Of a stretch of 9,624 bases of DNA, positions 6,045-9,624 are shown in pieces (the stretch's first letter is position 1; every line of letters starts with the position of its first letter). The position numbers and the translations under genes are program-made. The DNA is from Desulfocapsa sp. (lineage in GTDB: Bacteria; Desulfobacterota; Desulfobulbia; Desulfobulbales; Desulfocapsaceae), in the NCBI GenBank assembly GCA_029934815.1, contig JAOZLM010000066.1, forward strand, positions 1 to 9,624, in the 5' to 3' direction. Below the pieces are notes generated by a model. It was not told where the DNA came from, made no database searches, and saw nothing but the letters and a program-made list of their open reading frames with translations.

Positions 6045-6782
6045 ATGGATATTGATTCATTGGTACGACGGAACAAGGATATGCTTGCAGGGCTTGAGCA
6101 GCAGCTATCCTACAGGTTTACCGATCTGCGCCTGTTGCAAAAAGCATTGATTCATTCGTCCTTTGCTTTTGAACAGGCTCAGATTGGTAACAATAACGAA
6201 ATACTCGAGTTTTTAGGGGATGCAGTTCTTGATCTGGTTATCGGCCATACACTCTGCCAGCGTTTTCCTGAGATGCGGGAAGGAGAGCTAACGAGATTGC
6301 GGTCAGCTCTTGTGAACGAAAACCACCTGGCTCTTATGGCCAGAGAATTAAACCTTGGCGAATATCTTTGTTTGGGCAAGGGGGAAGATGCCTCCAATGG
6401 CAGAAATAAATCCTCCATTCTTTCCTGTGCCTATGAAGCTGTGATTGGTGCTGTTTTTGAAGACAGTGATTATCAGATGGTGGCGCAGATTATCTGTAAT
6501 TTCTTTATTCCGGCCATGGATGCTAAAAAAGAGGAATTGCTTATGGCCGATGCCAAAAGCAGATTGCAGGAGAGTTTACAGGAAGAATTTAATGAGGCAC
6601 CATCATACCGTCTTGATAATGAGGAAGGGCCATCGCATCAGAAGATTTTTACGGTATCCGTAATTTTCCGTGAGCTTGCTTTGGGTACAGGAACAGCCAG
6701 TTCCAAGAAGGAAGCCGAACAGAAAGCGGCAGCTGCGACCCTTGCTGATTTAGATGAAGTGATAAAACGCTTTTCGGAGTAG
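6045..6782 (+). CDS. rnc: Ribonuclease III
   Basis: A double-strand-specific endoribonuclease of rRNA, mRNA and small-RNA processing, acting as a dimer in the cytoplasm. It has 245 residues from this start (family about 220-250). The signature Asn-Asn-Glu-Ile-Leu-Glu-Phe-Leu-Gly-Asp supplies Glu52, Glu55 and Asp59. The second metal-site segment reads Ser-Ile-Leu-Ser-Cys-Ala-Tyr-Glu-Ala-Val-Ile-Gly. Here Glu131 is kept, but Cys128 sits where the family normally has Asp (E. coli Asp114). A C-terminal dsRNA-binding domain (about 166-236) carries the Lys-Lys-Glu-Ala-Glu-Gln-Lys-Ala-Ala helix. The ATG at 6045 is preferred because AGAGGA (6031-6036) lies 8 nt upstream. An in-frame ATG at 6039, only 2 nt from that site, would add two residues. 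The radical SAM gene begins 5 nt after the TAG stop. Family identity is secure; whether the Cys alters activity is open. Confidence 0.95.
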   Translation: MDIDSLVRRNKDMLAGLEQQLSYRFTDLRLLQKALIHSSFAFEQAQIGNNNEILEFLGDAVLDLVIGHTLCQRFPEMREGELTRLRSALVNENHLALMARELNLGEYLCLGKGEDASNGRNKSSILSCAYEAVIGAVFEDSDYQMVAQIICNFFIPAMDAKKEELLMADAKSRLQESLQEEFNEAPSYRLDNEEGPSHQKIFTVSVIFRELALGTGTASSKKEAEQKAAAATLADLDEVIKRFSE

Positions 6783-6787
6783 TTGTT

Positions 6788-7804
6788 TTGCTTGTTATTC
6801 CGGTTTTTATTCCCCATCAGGGTTGTCCGCAAAACTGTCTGTTTTGTAATCAGATCTCTATTAGTGGCAAGCGTGTCAGTGTTGATGACGATACGCAGCT
6901 GGTGCAAAACACAGTTACAGAATGGCTGGCCAGAAGTCGTAAACAGGACATTACGCAAGTTGCTTTTTATGGCGGGTCATTTACCTGTCTGGACAGCGAA
7001 CGACAGCAGCGCTTTTTAAATGCTGTGCAGCCGTTTATTGCTTCTGGGGATGTACAATCTGTCCGTCTTTCAACAAGACCTGACTGTATCGATGAGTCTG
7101 TTTGCGAACTACTAAAAGAAAACCACGTAACAACTGTGGAACTGGGCGTTCAGTCCCTTGATGATACTGTGTTGCAGGCTTCCTGGCGGGGGCACAGTGC
7201 AGCTGATTCTGTGCAGGCAGCTAAAGTAATTAAAAAATCCGGAATAGAACTGGGGATTCAGCTTATGCCGGGCTTGCCAATGGAAAGTAGTCGCTCCTGG
7301 CTTGCGACAATCAGACAAGTTCTTAGTCTAAGACCGGATTGTGTACGAATTTATCCAACACTTGTTATTGGCGGAGCTGCCCTTGCCAAAGAATACAGTG
7401 ATGGTAGATATTCGCCACTCAGCATGAATCAGGCTATCGCTTACTGTTGCCAGGCAAAAGAGCTTTTTGAGGATGCGGGAATCAGGATTTTGCGTATGGG
7501 ATTACAGGCAGCAGATAGTCTTGAGGAACAACTGATTGCAGGTCCTTACCATCCCGCATTTGGAGAAATGGTTACTGCTCGCCACTGGCTGAAACGCAGC
7601 CGGAAAATACTGGCAGCAGCACCAAACGGCAGCCAGACCGTCTTCACAATATCAGACCGTGATGTCTCTGCTTTTGTCGGGCCAAAACGCTGCAATATGA
7701 ATCGTCTGGAAGAACTTATGTCCTTTGATGCAAGAGAAAAAACATTTACATATAAAACAGATACAACATTTTCACGAGGAACACTGAAGTATGCTATCGC
7801 TTAA
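6788..7804 (+). CDS. Elp3-like radical SAM protein without acetyltransferase domain
   Basis: A 338-residue radical SAM enzyme of unknown substrate. The cluster motif Gly-Cys-Pro-Gln-Asn-Cys-Leu-Phe-Cys gives a CxxxCxxC site (Cys13, 17, 20), unusually close to the N-terminus. Gly-Gly-Ser-Phe-Thr (62-66) is the SAM-binding glycine motif. Downstream motifs (Thr-Arg-Pro-Asp, Glu-Leu-Gly-Val-Gln-Ser, Gln-Leu-Met-Pro-Gly-Leu-Pro, Arg-Ile-Tyr-Pro-Thr-Leu-Val, and Arg-Met-Gly-Leu-Gln) match the radical SAM half of Elp3. There is no C-terminal GNAT domain. From memory, such proteins are often encoded next to rnc in clostridia and related bacteria. By analogy with Elp3 a tRNA-modifying role is possible, but that is inference. 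The start is TTG at 6788; GGAG (6776-6779) at the end of rnc is 8 nt upstream, and no ATG or GTG lies between the upstream in-frame stop and the cluster cysteines. The end overlaps the ABC-F gene by 14 nt. Confidence 0.88.
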   Translation: MLVIPVFIPHQGCPQNCLFCNQISISGKRVSVDDDTQLVQNTVTEWLARSRKQDITQVAFYGGSFTCLDSERQQRFLNAVQPFIASGDVQSVRLSTRPDCIDESVCELLKENHVTTVELGVQSLDDTVLQASWRGHSAADSVQAAKVIKKSGIELGIQLMPGLPMESSRSWLATIRQVLSLRPDCVRIYPTLVIGGAALAKEYSDGRYSPLSMNQAIAYCCQAKELFEDAGIRILRMGLQAADSLEEQLIAGPYHPAFGEMVTARHWLKRSRKILAAAPNGSQTVFTISDRDVSAFVGPKRCNMNRLEELMSFDAREKTFTYKTDTTFSRGTLKYAIA

Positions 7805-9624
7805 TCATCTGGATATTCGTTACGGAGACAAACACCTTTTCAAGGATCTCTCCATTCAGGTTCATACCGGAAATCGTATCGGTTTGCTTGGGGTTAATGG
7901 CGCCGGAAAATCTACACTCCTTAAAATCATGGCGGGAGTAAATGAATGTGACGATGGCGTGCGAAGCTGTTCTAAACATTTCACAGTGGGTTATTTGCCG
8001 CAGGAATCAAGCGCCCTTGTTTCCGGAAAAACCTTGTATGAAGAGGCGGAAGGTGCCTTTGCTGATCTGCTCGAACTACAAAAAGAAGTTGATGAAATTC
8101 ATGATCGTCTGACAACCATTGATCAACATTCCGAAGAATTTGAAAGCATGCTTGAACGTCAGGGTGAAATTCAGCATCGCCTTGAAGGCAGCGGGATTTA
8201 CACCATGCGTGCCAGAATAGAAAAAATTCTGCTGGGTCTTGGGTTCCTGACCGCAGATATGGATCGTGAAGCATCGTCTTTTTCAGGTGGCTGGGTGATG
8301 CGTCTGATGCTTGCCAAGATGCTTCTGGCCGCACCTTCTCTTCTGCTTCTTGATGAACCGACAAACCATCTCGATTTAACATCCCTTACCTGGCTGGAGG
8401 AGTTTTTACGTTCCTACAATGGAGCCATGTTAATCATTTCTCATGACAGAATGTTTCTTGATAAAGTAACCACAAGTACCTGGGAACTGAGTCTTGGCAA
8501 ACTTTCCGTGTATAAGGGCAACTATAGTTATTACGAACGGGAGCGGGTGGAGCGTAAAGCCATAGAAAAATCGGCCTATGAGAATCAACAGGCACATATC
8601 AAACAGACCATGCGCTTTGTGGATCGCTTTCGTGCCAAATCCACTAAGGCCAAGCAGGTGCAGAGCAGGGTGAAACAACTTGAAAAGCTTGAACTCCTGG
8701 AGCTTGGTGAAGAAAACAGACAGATTAAATTCAGTTTTCCACCGGCCCCTGATTCAGGAAGAGATATCCTGACCATTGAGAATCTGAGTAAGAGTTATAA
8801 CGGAAATCCTGTATTTATAGATGTAAACCTGCAATTCCAGCGTGGTGATAAAGTCGCAGTGGTTGGAGTGAATGGTGCCGGTAAATCCACATTACTTAAA
8901 ATCATCAGCAATGAAATTCAGCATGATTCCGGTTCTGTAAAACTTGGCCACAATGTGAGCCTTACCTATTTCGGACAGCATCAGGCACAGGAACTCTCTC
9001 CCACTCTAACAGCTTTTGATACCCTCTCGCTTTCTGTAAAGGATATGACGCTCACCCGAATTCGTTCATTGCTTGGGGCATTTCTTTTTAGAGGCGAAGA
9101 TGTTGATAAAAAAGTTTCTGTGCTTTCAGGTGGTGAAAAATCACGCCTGGCACTGGCTAAAATGATTGCAAGGCCTGCCAATTGTATGCTCCTTGATGAA
9201 CCCACAAACCACCTGGATATGAGTTCCCAGGAAGTATTGCAGGAAGCCATGGCGCAGTACGATGGCTTTGTTCTGGTGGTTTCCCATAATCGGTATTTCC
9301 TTGATAGCTTTGTAAATAAAGTCGTTGAAGTTAAAAATCATCATGTTTCTGTTTTTGAAGGCAATATCAGTGATTATCTCCGGAAAATCGGAGAAGACGA
9401 AGAAGAACAAAAGCAGGCAAAAACAAAACTGGCAACCGCTGAGCCGAAGAAAGTCGGTGAGAAGAAGCAGCAGCTTTCCAAAAAAGCGCAAAGAAAACAG
9501 GAAGCAGAAAAGCGCAAAGAACGCAACAAGACGCTTGGTCCTTTGAAAAAGCTGGCCGATGAAGCTGAAAAGAAAGTCGAAAAACTAGAAGTACAAAAAA
9601 CAGCCCTTGAAGAAAAAATGGCTG
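7791..9624 (+). CDS. ABC-F family ATPase, YheS-like, truncated by the window end
   Basis: A soluble twin-ATPase protein of the ABC-F translation-factor family, which binds ribosomes near the E-site. It is open from ATG 7791 to the window edge (611 codons, no stop), so the C-terminus is missing. Domain 1 has Walker A Gly-Val-Asn-Gly-Ala-Gly-Lys-Ser-Thr (34-42), signature Phe-Ser-Gly-Gly-Trp (164-168) and Walker B Asp188-Glu189-Pro-Thr-Asn-His-Leu-Asp. The charged interdomain linker (about 248-305) contains Phe-Arg-Ala-Lys-Ser-Thr-Lys-Ala-Lys. Domain 2 has Walker A at 359-367, Leu-Ser-Gly-Gly-Glu (445-449) and Asp469-Glu470. From about 525 a Lys/Glu-rich tail predicts a coiled coil. The FSGGW signature, linker and tail match E. 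coli YheS better than EttA; Uup is a weaker alternative. There are no membrane segments, so it is not a transporter. The ribosome binding site is GAGGA (7776-7780), 10 nt upstream, and the start overlaps the radical SAM gene by 14 nt. Confidence 0.93.
   Translation, partial: MLSLNHLDIRYGDKHLFKDLSIQVHTGNRIGLLGVNGAGKSTLLKIMAGVNECDDGVRSCSKHFTVGYLPQESSALVSGKTLYEEAEGAFADLLELQKEVDEIHDRLTTIDQHSEEFESMLERQGEIQHRLEGSGIYTMRARIEKILLGLGFLTADMDREASSFSGGWVMRLMLAKMLLAAPSLLLLDEPTNHLDLTSLTWLEEFLRSYNGAMLIISHDRMFLDKVTTSTWELSLGKLSVYKGNYSYYERERVERKAIEKSAYENQQAHIKQTMRFVDRFRAKSTKAKQVQSRVKQLEKLELLELGEENRQIKFSFPPAPDSGRDILTIENLSKSYNGNPVFIDVNLQFQRGDKVAVVGVNGAGKSTLLKIISNEIQHDSGSVKLGHNVSLTYFGQHQAQELSPTLTAFDTLSLSVKDMTLTRIRSLLGAFLFRGEDVDKKVSVLSGGEKSRLALAKMIARPANCMLLDEPTNHLDMSSQEVLQEAMAQYDGFVLVVSHNRYFLDSFVNKVVEVKNHHVSVFEGNISDYLRKIGEDEEEQKQAKTKLATAEPKKVGEKKQQLSKKAQRKQEAEKRKERNKTLGPLKKLADEAEKKVEKLEVQKTALEEKMA

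Noticed and set aside
6783..7019. Small frame starting just after rnc in a different phase from the radical SAM gene
   Set aside because: The overlapping frame encodes the CxxxCxxC and GGSFT motifs of a radical SAM enzyme; this one has no recognisable features.
7791..9624. ABC-F gene considered as the ATPase of an ABC transporter or an antibiotic-resistance protein
   Set aside because: There is no membrane segment or neighbouring permease. The twin-cassette layout with FSGGW and a basic coiled-coil tail fits a housekeeping YheS-like factor better than a resistance ABC-F.

Overview
The window reads as ordinary, gene-dense chromosomal DNA from a Gram-negative-type bacterium of moderate GC. The gene mix suggests a deltaproteobacterial / Desulfobacterota lineage: a small DUF6868-like membrane protein, a long EpsC-like serine acetyltransferase beside cysK, and an rnc - Elp3-like radical SAM - ABC-F cluster. 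This placement is inference from gene content, not from a marker gene. I found no phage, CRISPR, toxin-antitoxin or defence module, and no convincing new system. The unusual points are local ones.

Left part (1-2852). A short two-helix membrane protein on the + strand (9-251) faces a three-gene minus-strand operon. In transcription order the operon is: a membrane-anchored TPR protein (2852-2232), a GTG-started serine O-acetyltransferase (2212-1244) and O-acetylserine sulfhydrylase/cysteine synthase (1247-327). The last two overlap by an ATGA junction, and the cysK ribosome binding site is embedded in the end of cysE. Together the two enzymes turn serine, acetyl-CoA and sulfide into cysteine.

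Centre (2853-5771). The divergent intergenic region holds a compact non-coding element of about 138 bp (2905-3042) with 16-bp terminal inverted repeats and flanking CTAG duplications, a MITE-like insertion. A leader with a strong Shine-Dalgarno precedes a complete glycogen/alpha-glucan phosphorylase (3261-5771), which ends at a strong intrinsic terminator.

Right part (5772-9624). A minus-strand tRNA-Cys(GCA) with its own promoter and terminator is convergent to glgP and divergent from a plus-strand operon. That operon holds RNase III (rnc), an Elp3-like radical SAM protein lacking the acetyltransferase domain (TTG start, 5 nt after rnc), and a YheS-like ABC-F ATPase that overlaps the radical SAM gene by 14 nt and runs off the window end. 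All three concern RNA or translation, by known or inferred function. The RNase III has Cys where the family normally has a metal-binding Asp, the most testable oddity in the coding sequence.
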